From the NCBI GenBank assembly GCA_028700615.1, contig JAQVSH010000101.1, forward strand, positions 1-6,788: 6,788 nt of DNA, written 5' to 3'. The position numbers and the translations under genes are program-made. Origin of the DNA: Bacteroidales bacterium (GTDB taxonomy: Bacteria; Bacteroidota; Bacteroidia; Bacteroidales; UBA4181). The notes under the pieces were generated by a model, which worked only from the letters and a program-made list of their open reading frames with translations, did no database searches and was not told where the DNA came from. Below are positions 1 through 5,237 of the stretch, one piece after another (positions within the stretch are counted from its first letter, which is position 1; each line of letters opens with the position of its first letter).

Positions 1-257
1 TTGATATACTCCTCATTGCCGGCAAAAAACCGTTCATACTTTTCATCAAAAAGAATACCCTTAGAAGAATCGCGCACAGAAAAATGCACCTCAACGACCT
101 TTCCATTTTCAATAGCAATCTTTGAAAATCCATAATACGGCTCATCAAGATACATAGCTCTGGAAGCTCCACTATAAATACCATCCTTATAAAACCCACC
201 ATTCGAAAAGGCTACAAGAATCAGCACAAAAAAAGTAAAAAAGATTTTCTTTATCAT
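1..257 (-). CDS. Secreted FMN-binding-domain protein, N-terminal part (3' end outside window)
   Basis: This open frame starts at an ATG at 257 and runs leftward off the window, with 85 codons visible and no stop. Residues 1-19 form a hydrophobic signal peptide or membrane anchor (MIKKIFFTFFVLILVAFS). From about residue 24 the pattern DGIYSG, then YLDEPYYG, then KIAIENGKVVEVHF, then ILFDEKYERFFAGNEEYI resembles the N-terminal half of small FMN_bind (PF04205-like) proteins. In those proteins a flavin is carried on a periplasmic domain, and the attachment motif (S/T-G-A-T) lies further C-terminal; here it would be outside the window. No Shine-Dalgarno sequence is visible, which is normal for Bacteroidetes. 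The gene lies outside the duplicated module and is probably the resident left flank. The family assignment rests on remembered pattern similarity; the existence of the reading frame is secure. Confidence 0.7.
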   Translation of the reverse strand, partial: MIKKIFFTFFVLILVAFSNGGFYKDGIYSGASRAMYLDEPYYGFSKIAIENGKVVEVHFSVRDSSKGILFDEKYERFFAGNEEYI

Positions 258-624
258 CTGAGGAAGTCTGGTTAGTAAATGATAGATAAGGTCTAGTTTC
301 TGTTTGACAATGAATAAGAAGCAAGATACAAAATTTATAATATCAAAGTTTGTGTTGATTGTTAAATTTTACCGGATTTGATATTTCGCAAAGCCTTATC
401 TGAAGAGCATTTGGCTATTTTTGCCCACTTCGGGGATTTGAACTTTCTCTCAAAACCGTAAAATATTTTATTTAGCATCAATCCTTGACGGCCATTCAGA
501 GAGGAGCGGTCAGTGAACTGAGCAAGGCTCATCACCCTGAACCGGGTCCCTACAAGCGAATCCTAATGGGGTGTCGGTTCATGAAGGCTGTACGCATAGT
601 ATTTCACCTAATAGAAACAACATA
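258..624. other. Intergenic region, 367 bp, with a structured segment
   Basis: This gap lies between the FMN-binding-type gene and the first lipoprotein. The left part (258-480) is AT-rich and presumably holds the promoter of the FMN-binding gene. I could not find a convincing Bacteroidetes TTTG/TAnnTTTG promoter pair. The right part (about 486-590) is more GC-rich and holds the inverted repeats listed separately. From 590 onward the sequence aligns with the region starting at 3200, just past the stop of the second lipoprotein (both begin GTACGCA), so 590 is about the left limit of the duplicated unit. Confidence 0.55.
510..581. other. Cluster of three inverted repeats (possible structured RNA or element remnant)
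   Basis: Three short perfect stems lie in 72 bp. The first is TCAGT/ACTGA at 510-514 and 517-521. The second is TGAGC/GCTCA at 519-523 and 527-531; it competes with the first. The third is a 7-bp stem, TGAACCG/CGGTTCA, at 538-544 and 575-581, with GTCCC and GGGG inside that could extend it with a bulge. No run of T follows on either strand, so this is not an ordinary terminator. The segment stands out because the surrounding spacer is AT-rich. A plus-strand frame also stays open from about 475 to 652, but it ends inside the antisense of the lipoprotein and shows no known domain. It could be a fragment of a structured RNA, such as part of a group II intron, or chance. Confidence 0.25.
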
Positions 625-1850
625 TTATTGGTTCAGAGAAAATTTCTTTACATAGTCATCTCCGGTTTCCAGATCGCAGGTGGATCCCAGAAGGAATGAA
701 TCGTCTTGGTTTACCACAAAATAATCAATAGGAGTATCCAAAAAATAAGACTTTACATAATTGCCTTCCCAATCAAATACGTAGATATAATCATTGAATG
801 TAGGGGGATATTCTTTGTATTTTAAATGTTTTAACTCTTCTTCTAATCGGAAAGGGCAAGAGAACAAATAAATAAACCGATCCGTTGTATAGGCTTTCAG
901 GCCCATAAGACAGTCCCTCAGATATGCCCGATTAAAACCATCCTTGGCGGTCTTATATAAAGGATAGTCATTGACCAATACTTTTCTTGTTGTCGTATAG
1001 TCTTCTCCGAAAGTAATGATTTCCGCATAGTTTCCTTTGTAACAATGATATAAAATCTGGTTAGCGGACTCCCTCTTTCGTATGGCCCCTTCATTGTATA
1101 CAAATCTTCTAATCATCGGATTTGAAGTATTCCGGTCATCGGGCAGGCTGACAGGCAGGTCTATGATAGTATCCCCTCCAAAGGTAAACATCGATAACAG
1201 ATTACTGCCATTATTATCCCCTCCGAGCCCGACCACCGTGCTGTCATTCAATAGGGCGAATATATTGTTTTGCATGCTCCAATAGAAATTTTTCCTTTGC
1301 GGGCATACCATGTTTTCCCATAATTCCGGATTATACAGGTTGGAAAATGGACGCGCAGAAATTTTATAGAAACGGTCTATTTGTCCTCCGTTCATGCCAT
1401 AAAAAAAGAACTGCTGATTTGTCTGATCGGAGTGACAGGAGGGATACAACATTTCGTTGGGGCCTTCTCCCAGGTAGAGAAAACGATTTTCATATAACAA
1501 TGAATCGCCGTCCAGCCGGTATGTCCAGAAGAAAGGTTGTTTCTTATAATAAATATTTACTAGCTTTCCGTCCATAAAATCAATCAAATTAGATCCCCAA
1601 AGAATTGAATCCGAATATACAGGGATCCCAGTCAACGAAATGGCGTCTTTGCCTAAAATTTGCAATTGAGTTTTTGAACCCGATAAGGAACATGATGTAC
1701 ATACAAGACAGATGAAAAAGACATGGATAAGCTGTTTCATAATTTATATTGATTAGTTTTTTGAGGAGTTTTACTAATAATTGATAAACCAGAGAATGTT
1801 AAACAAACGAGAAAAATCATTTCGGAATTAATCAGAAAAGTTTTGGTAAT
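590..1850. repeat. Left copy of the lipoprotein duplication
   Basis: This block aligns with about 3200-4468: 35 bp of 3' flank, the whole 371-codon lipoprotein gene without gaps, and about 110 bp of upstream sequence. Upstream matches are scattered short blocks such as TTGATAAA and ATCAGAAAA. The alignment stops just before the T-tract at 1852. In the other copy the NVEALA gene and the thiol-protein genes follow at that point. Confidence 0.7.
625..1740 (-). CDS. BF3164-type (TolB-like) six-bladed beta-propeller lipoprotein, copy 1
   Basis: A 371-residue envelope lipoprotein. Residues 1-16 form a signal peptide, and Cys17 in VCTSC is the probable lipidated cysteine. No acidic run follows Cys17, so there is no obvious surface-export signal of the kind described for Bacteroidetes lipoproteins; a periplasm-facing location is more likely. 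Repeating beta-strand units fill the rest. A GEGPNE motif at 91-96 and a closing IYVFDWEGNYVKSYFLD strand set near 319-335 are typical of the BF3164/6-bladed-propeller family, whose usual length is about 350-400 residues. The biochemical role of the family is unknown; members are common in gut Bacteroides beside NVEALA peptides. This copy has no NVEALA or intact thiol gene upstream, only a broken leader (1832-1945), so it is an orphan of the module. It is about 86% identical to copy 2 (52 of 371 residues differ by hand count, no gaps). The start at 1740 is supported by exact alignment of both N-termini. Confidence 0.85.
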   Translation of the reverse strand: MKQLIHVFFICLVCTSCSLSGSKTQLQILGKDAISLTGIPVYSDSILWGSNLIDFMDGKLVNIYYKKQPFFWTYRLDGDSLLYENRFLYLGEGPNEMLYPSCHSDQTNQQFFFYGMNGGQIDRFYKISARPFSNLYNPELWENMVCPQRKNFYWSMQNNIFALLNDSTVVGLGGDNNGSNLLSMFTFGGDTIIDLPVSLPDDRNTSNPMIRRFVYNEGAIRKRESANQILYHCYKGNYAEIITFGEDYTTTRKVLVNDYPLYKTAKDGFNRAYLRDCLMGLKAYTTDRFIYLFSCPFRLEEELKHLKYKEYPPTFNDYIYVFDWEGNYVKSYFLDTPIDYFVVNQDDSFLLGSTCDLETGDDYVKKFSLNQ

Positions 1851-1945
1851 CTTTTTTTTCTCGCTATAGCAGGCACAGCCAGCATCATCAGGCTGGCAAA
1901 AAAGTAAACGGTAATAGAAAACAGGGGAAAGTGTTGTCGGGTCAT
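1832..1945 (-). pseudogene. Remnant leader of a periplasmic thioredoxin-like protein gene
   Basis: The ATG at 1945 opens a 37-codon frame (MTRQHFPLFSITVYF, then a hydrophobic segment ending VPAIARKK) that stops at 1832. The first 31 residues match the leader of the gene at 5860-6114 with a single change (H5R). After the run of A codons it continues as RLPKLF and stops, whereas the other copy continues into the NHWDLLGK domain. The break falls exactly at the T-tract at 1852-1859, where the repeat begins. This is what remains of the thiol gene after the NVEALA/thiol segment was lost from, or never joined, this unit. It is unlikely to make a functional product. Confidence 0.7.
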
Positions 1946-2159
1946 TTTTATACAGATGCTTAGAAATAAAAATTGCGCCCCCTCAGAATATCAGTCCCGC
2001 AAATTCAGGGAATGAGTGTTATATATTTCCACACGAATTTGCTTTTTCAAATGTAAAAATACAAATTGTAAAAAAGGGCAAAACATTTATGCAAATAGTG
2101 GTGCAAATAGGTTATGTTTTCTTTGCCACAGTTCTGTCTATCCTACTAAAAAACAACAT

Positions 2160-2181
2160 AGCTTTCTTTCGAAAGTCAGCT
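2160..2181 (-). terminator. Imperfect hairpin downstream of the comM fragment
   Basis: On the minus strand AGCT-GA-CTTTCGAAAG-AA-AGCT forms a hairpin with a GA/AA internal mismatch, followed by ATGTTGTTTTTTAG. The hairpin core is identical in both repeat copies (see 6340-6361), about 25-45 bp past the comM stop. It is a plausible weak terminator for comM; the tail is not a clean T run. Confidence 0.4.
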
Positions 2182-2205
2182 CCTTAAGAATAATAATCTT
2201 TTTTT

Positions 2206-2694
2206 TCAGGGCATCCCCCACCGGTCGCGGTCCAGGCTTCTATACCTGATGGCTTCTGAGATGTGGGCGGGCAGGATAGATTCTGCTCCGTCAAGATCGG
2301 CTATTGTTCTGGAAACCTTTAAAATCCGGTCATAAGCTCTGGCTGAAAGCCCCAGTCTGTTCATCGCCAGTTTTAACAGAGAGGAGGCTTCCGGGGACAC
2401 CCTGCAAAAACGGTGAAGATGGCGGGTTTCCATTTGGGCGTTGCAATACAGACCTTCTTCGGATTCAAAACGTTTTGATTGGATGGCCCTGGCCCGGCTG
2501 ACCCTTTCGCGAATCTGAGAGGAAGTTTCACTCACGGCTTCTCCGGAAAGCTTCTCAAAGGGGACAGGAGTGACCTCTACATGCATATCAATGCGGTCTA
2601 ATAAAGGCCCGGAGATCTTTTGCAGGTACCTTCTGACCGCTCCGGGAGGACAGATACATGCTTTCTCAGGGTGGTTGTAATACCCGCAAGGGCA
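2206..2694 (-). pseudogene. comM: comM/yifB 3' fragment (C-terminal 162 codons), displaced
   Basis: Read leftward, the frame begins at CPCGYYNHPEKACICPPG (2694 down), continues through ISGPLLDRIDMHVEV and the Mg-chelatase C-terminal domain (ARAIQSKRF, then LSARAYDRILKVSRTIADLD), and ends DRWGMP-stop at 2206. Full-length ComM/YifB proteins are about 510 residues, so this is roughly the last third. The Walker A and Walker B parts of the ATPase are absent, and there is no start codon until the internal ATG at 2586. Just upstream of the CPC motif the same frame meets a TGA at about 2698-2700, so the break lies at about 2694. It differs from the right-hand copy by one residue in 126 (R/Q in the VS-R/Q-ARAI segment), although 19 nucleotides differ. 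It was part of a working gene until recently. It is antisense to the first 12 codons of the helix-turn-helix ORF. Confidence 0.88.
2644..2650 (+). promoter_or_regulatory. Shine-Dalgarno-like GGGAGGA placed by chance of the junction
   Basis: GGGAGGA lies seven bases before the ATG at 2658. The bases are the antisense of the comM codons for PP in CICPPGA, so the site was not evolved for this ORF. It gives the chimeric helix-turn-helix ORF a formally good ribosome-binding site, although Bacteroidetes depend little on such sites. Confidence 0.35.
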
Positions 2695-3023
2695 TAGTCA
2701 CATTGCCCATCTGTCATATCATTCTAAAATCCTCTAAACCAGAAACAAGACCCTACCCAAAAGAATTAATAACCTACGGTGACCACCTAAGAAAGAAAAG
2801 ACTTGATTTATCCTTACATCAACAACAAGTCGCCAAAATCATCCATGTTACCACCGACACCATCACAAACTGGGAACTAAACAGAACCAAACCAGACATC
2901 ATATACATCCCCAGCATCATCTCTTTTCTCGGCTACACTCCCACCACCACCATCCACCCCATCAAAGAATACCGTATCCAGAGAGACTTAACTCAAAAGA
3001 CAATGGCATGCCCCTCATTTTAA
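2658..3023 (+). CDS. Helix-turn-helix (XRE-like) protein, chimeric N-terminus and truncated C-terminus
   Basis: A 121-residue ORF, the only convincing plus-strand gene here. Residues 1-12 are read from the antisense of the comM fragment. Family-like sequence starts at about residue 22 (ILKSSKPETRPYPKELITYGDHLRKKR, split across 22-48). One helix-turn-helix follows at 42-93, with a recognition helix near TTDTITNWELNRTKP (65-79) and the closing IPSIISFLGYTP. Small proteins of this type usually carry a second, similar half (E.RIQRDLTQK..A...). Here that half begins at 101 and breaks off after LTQKTMA, ending CPSF-stop. Both ends are therefore damaged. Codons are rich in A and C at third positions (ACC, ATC, AAC), unlike the neighbours, which suggests a foreign origin. 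It may be a pseudogene or a short DNA-binding protein that is still expressed. It sits exactly between the two duplicated units. Confidence 0.55.
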   Translation: MLSQGGCNTRKGIVTLPICHIILKSSKPETRPYPKELITYGDHLRKKRLDLSLHQQQVAKIIHVTTDTITNWELNRTKPDIIYIPSIISFLGYTPTTTIHPIKEYRIQRDLTQKTMACPSF

Positions 3024-3199
3024 GATAAAATTGCCAAAAAGTTTCCCATATCAACAAGTTATTCGGCTATGCCCAATACATACTCATTAGAGGGCAGGGT
3101 TTCATGATAGAAATTCTATAAATCACAAAATAGGGATAGAGGATTTCTTTTGTCAGAAGAACCGCAACTTCCCAGAAACAACAGAAGCAGTTGCAAATA

Positions 3200-4468
3200 G
3201 TACGCACAGTGTTTCATCTAAAAATAATCCATTACTGGTTTAAAGAAAATTTCTTTACATAGTAATCTCCGGTTTCCAGATCGCAGGTAGATCCCAGAAG
3301 GAATGAATCGTCTTGGTTCACCACAAAATAATCAACAGGAGTATCCAAAAAATAAGACTTTATATAATTACCGTCCCAATCAAATACGTAGATATAATCA
3401 TTGAATGTAGAGGGATATCCTTTGTATTTTAAATATTTTAACTCTTCTTCTAATCGTAAAGGGCACGAGAACAAATAAATAAAACGATTCGTTGTATAAG
3501 CTTTCAAGCCCATAAGACACTTCCGTTTATAAGACCGGTTAAGACCGTCCTTAGCATTCTCATATAAAGGATAGTCATTGACTAATACTTTTCTTGTTAT
3601 CATATAGTCTTCTCCGAAAGTAATGATTTCCGCATAATTCCCTTTGTGACAATAATATAAGATCTGGTTGGCGGACGCCCTCTTTCGTATGGACCCTTCA
3701 TTGTACACGTCTCTTCTGACGAGGGGCCTTGAATCATTTCGGTCATCGGGCAGGCTGACAGGCAGGTCTATAATAGTATCCCCTCCAAAGGTAAACATTG
3801 ATAACAGACTACCACCATTATTATCCCCTCCGAGCCCGACCACCGTACTGTCATTCAATAGGGCAAAGACATTGTTTTGTCCGCTCCAGGTGAAATTTTT
3901 CCTTTGCGGGCATACCATGTTTTCCCACGATTCCGGATAATACAGGTTGGAAAAGGGACGCACAGAAATTTTATAGAAACGGCCTATTTTCCCCCCGTTC
4001 GTGCTATAAAAAAAGAACTGCTGATTTGTCTGATCGGAGTGACAGGAAGGATAGAGTATTTCATTCGGGCCTTCTCCCATATAAAGAAAATTATTTTCAT
4101 ATAACAAAGAATCGCCGTCCAGCCGGTATGTCCAGAAGAAAGGTTGTTTCTGATAACAAATATTTATTAGCTTTCCGTCCATAAAATCAATCAAATGAGA
4201 TCCCCAAAGAATTGAATCCGAATATACAGGGATCCCAGTCAACGAAATGGCATCTTTGCCTAAAATCTGCAATTGAGTTTTTGAACCCGGTGAAGAACAT
4301 GATGTGAATAAAACGCAAAAGAAAAATACAGGAATGAGTTGCTTCATAGTTGATAGCGATTAGTTTTTGGGAATAAATTTAAACTTGATAAATCCACGGA
4401 TATTAAAAACGAAGCCGGAGATACATTAATTAGAAATAAGAAAAATTATTTTCTACAATCAGAAAAAT
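3200..4468. repeat. Right copy of the lipoprotein duplication
   Basis: This is the partner of 590-1850. Homology starts at GTACGCA (3200-3206), runs through the whole lipoprotein gene and fades about 120 bp upstream of it, close to the terminator at 4472. The 176 bp to its left (3024-3199), which follow the helix-turn-helix ORF, match nothing else in the window. They hold only a small ATAGAA-A-TTCTAT palindrome (3107-3119). Confidence 0.7.
3232..4347 (-). CDS. BF3164-type (TolB-like) six-bladed beta-propeller lipoprotein, copy 2
   Basis: A 371-residue paralogue of the 625-1740 gene. Signal peptide 1-16 is followed by lipid-attachment Cys17 (LFTSC), and no acidic stretch follows. The GEGPNE motif is at 91-96 and the closing strand set IYVFDWDGNYIKSYF near 319-333. 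Changes relative to copy 1 are uneven. Residues 21-50, 161-178 and 341-360 are identical. Clusters of change lie in the signal peptide (10-20) and at 115-122, 205-224 and 263-276, where several alter charge (L274K, D276K, F213D). This pattern suggests a conserved scaffold with variable loops. The gene follows the NVEALA gene with a 197-bp gap holding a strong terminator, so it probably has its own promoter or is read only by readthrough. I found no convincing TTTG/TAnnTTTG promoter; TAAATTTA near 4377 is the closest -7-like box. The molecular function of the family is not known. Confidence 0.87.
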   Translation of the reverse strand: MKQLIPVFFFCVLFTSCSSPGSKTQLQILGKDAISLTGIPVYSDSILWGSHLIDFMDGKLINICYQKQPFFWTYRLDGDSLLYENNFLYMGEGPNEILYPSCHSDQTNQQFFFYSTNGGKIGRFYKISVRPFSNLYYPESWENMVCPQRKNFTWSGQNNVFALLNDSTVVGLGGDNNGGSLLSMFTFGGDTIIDLPVSLPDDRNDSRPLVRRDVYNEGSIRKRASANQILYYCHKGNYAEIITFGEDYMITRKVLVNDYPLYENAKDGLNRSYKRKCLMGLKAYTTNRFIYLFSCPLRLEEELKYLKYKGYPSTFNDYIYVFDWDGNYIKSYFLDTPVDYFVVNQDDSFLLGSTCDLETGDYYVKKFSLNQ

Positions 4469-4471
4469 AAA

Positions 4472-4511
4472 TAATAGCCCTCTCTAAAATTAGTATTTTT
4501 GAGGGCTATTA
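4472..4511 (-). terminator. Strong hairpin terminator after the NVEALA gene
   Basis: A perfect 11-bp stem, TAATAGCCCTC (4472-4482) with GAGGGCTATTA (4501-4511), encloses an 18-base loop that can pair further (AAAAT/ATTTT). On the minus strand it starts 33 bases past the NVEALA stop and is followed by ATTTATTTTT, a T-rich tail. On the plus strand it is followed by ACTTTTTT, so it may work both ways. It separates the NVEALA transcript from the lipoprotein gene at 3232-4347. Confidence 0.85.
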
Positions 4512-4544
4512 CTTTTTTACAATAATGGCTACCAGCTTTTCATA

Positions 4545-4811
4545 CTAATGTATTTCATCACTAGTAGCGTTACGATATCCGGGTACTCTTGCATTAAAGG
4601 TATCCCCAGCGGCATCCATTGCCCGGAATTCACACGCCTCTCCATTTGGAAGACAAGGAAATTGAGGCGTAGCTTCTCCTCCCTGTGCCAGCGCAGCCAC
4701 ATTGACCAGAAGCAGATCCGTTCCGGAATTAATGTTTTTATAGGAATTAACTCCCATGTACAGAGAGGCTGCCAGAAAAAAGCCTGAAGCAGCGAGTAAT
4801 AATTTTTTCAT
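4545..4811 (-). CDS. NVEALA-family small secreted peptide precursor
   Basis: An 88-residue protein. Residues 1-20 (MKKLLLAASGFFLAASLYMG) are a signal sequence. A short linker leads to LLLVNVAALAQGGE at 34-46. This matches the hallmark of the Bacteroidales NVEALA family (PF14055-like), with Ala instead of Glu at the third motif position (residue 39). The segment after the motif is 46 residues, acidic to neutral, with two cysteines, C53 and C60 (PCLPNGEACEF), that could form a small disulfide loop. Function is not established for the family; the motif has the look of a processing or export signal. The gene lies between a CxxC lipoprotein gene upstream and a propeller lipoprotein downstream, so a disulfide-related or binding relationship is a reasonable inference. 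The start at 4811 has an A-rich leader (CTCTAAAAAACAATACG), typical of Bacteroidetes. Confidence 0.85.
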   Translation of the reverse strand: MKKLLLAASGFFLAASLYMGVNSYKNINSGTDLLLVNVAALAQGGEATPQFPCLPNGEACEFRAMDAAGDTFNARVPGYRNATSDEIH

Positions 4812-5225
4812 CGTATTGTTTTTTAGAGTTTACTTGGTTTGATTTTCCCATGAGACCTTTTGCTAAGTCCTCATGCTTTCAGATTGCAGAGCGTTTCTTA
4901 CAAGATTTTCTGTTCTTTGATGCAAGAACTCTCCGCCGGGATGAATCGCTTGGTGTTTTTGTGTATCATTACAATACTCAAAATCACACGAAGCCTGATA
5001 TTTCTTCTGTTGAAAACTATGACCCTCCGGTCATAAAAAGCACGTAGCTTTTCTTTTGTTTTTAATTATCTTTGGCGCACACCTCCTTCTTGGAGGAGAT
5101 CCGGGGATAGAAGTTGCCTGTTTGATTTCTGGTCGCATGGCAACCCTATCCCTTTTCTCCGTTTAGTGGATCGTTTTCTATTATCTTTATTCCGATTCTT
5201 CTCTTTGGGTACTTCTTTCTCTTTT
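4812..5225. other. Spacer of 414 bp between the thiol lipoprotein and NVEALA genes
   Basis: This is long for a gap within a module. It must hold the promoter of the NVEALA gene if that gene is not co-transcribed with the thiol gene, but I see no clear TTTG/TAnnTTTG pair. A plus-strand ORF, 4850-5047 (65 codons, starting MRPFAKSSC and ending NYDPPVIKST), is open but has no recognised domain and lies opposite to all module genes; I do not call it a gene. On the minus strand a basic, Met-less frame stays open just after the thiol stop. Small inverted repeats are at 5018-5035, 5036-5052 and CCTCC/GGAGG at 5082-5096. Confidence 0.5.
5018..5052 (-). terminator. Two adjacent small hairpins, possible weak terminator of the thiol lipoprotein gene
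   Basis: TATGACC (5018-5024) pairs with GGTCATA (5029-5035) around a 4-base loop. AAAAGC (5036-5041) pairs with GCTTTT (5047-5052) around ACGTA. Read on the minus strand, the second hairpin comes first and ends in five T. The pair lies about 170 bp past the thiol gene stop. The AT-rich stem of one and the lack of a long T run after the other make this uncertain; an operator or RNA switch for the NVEALA gene is an alternative. Confidence 0.3.
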
Positions 5226-5237
5226 TTATTTTGTCTG
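5222..5237. repeat. 16-bp direct repeat, first copy (partner at 5885-5900)
   Basis: TTTTTTATTTTGTCTG occurs here, across the stop codon of the thiol lipoprotein gene (QTK-stop on the minus strand), and again at 5885-5900 at the break in the truncated paralogue. It looks like the tail of the paralogue, kept when its middle was deleted. Confidence 0.6.

Larger units (their letters stand above)
1852..2694. repeat. Direct repeat, left copy (thiol-gene leader, spacer, comM 3' end)
   Basis: This block matches 6021-6788 in the same orientation and should extend past the window end. The spacer part differs at about ten positions plus three indels: one A in a run near 2070, a 12-bp tandem copy present only on the right, and one T before the comM stop. 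The coding part (2206-2586) differs at 19 of 381 positions. The left limit is the T-tract at 1852-1859. The right limit of comM-like sequence is 2694, where an in-frame stop and unrelated sequence follow. Confidence 0.92.

Noticed and set aside
421..445. tRNA-like T-loop (antisense of CGGGGATTTGAAC)
   Set aside because: The flanking bases do not form the 5-bp T stem on either strand, and no acceptor or anticodon arm can be placed around it.
918..1577. ORFs in other frames over the first lipoprotein gene (918-1103, 1082-1285, 1347-1577)
   Set aside because: Shadows of the 371-codon lipoprotein frame, which has a signal peptide, family motifs and a full-length paralogue.
2016..2249. Plus-strand ORF starting MLYISTRICFFKCKNTNC, present again at 6185-6367
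   Set aside because: The two copies share the first 21 codons only because the DNA is repeated. A one-base difference in the following A run shifts the frame, and the rest of the two proteins is unrelated. Not under coding selection.
3164..3194. GCAACT/AGTTGC inverted repeat with 19-base loop past the second lipoprotein gene
   Set aside because: The 6-bp stem, long loop and absence of a T run after it make a terminator unlikely; chance is adequate.
3668..4104. Plus-strand ORFs 3668-3940 and 3877-4104 opposite the second lipoprotein
   Set aside because: Antisense shadows with no domain. The counterpart regions of the first lipoprotein do not keep the same frames and lengths.
4548..4787. Plus-strand 79-codon ORF opposite the NVEALA gene
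   Set aside because: Full overlap with the NVEALA precursor, which has a signal peptide and the family motif; the antisense product has no recognisable features.
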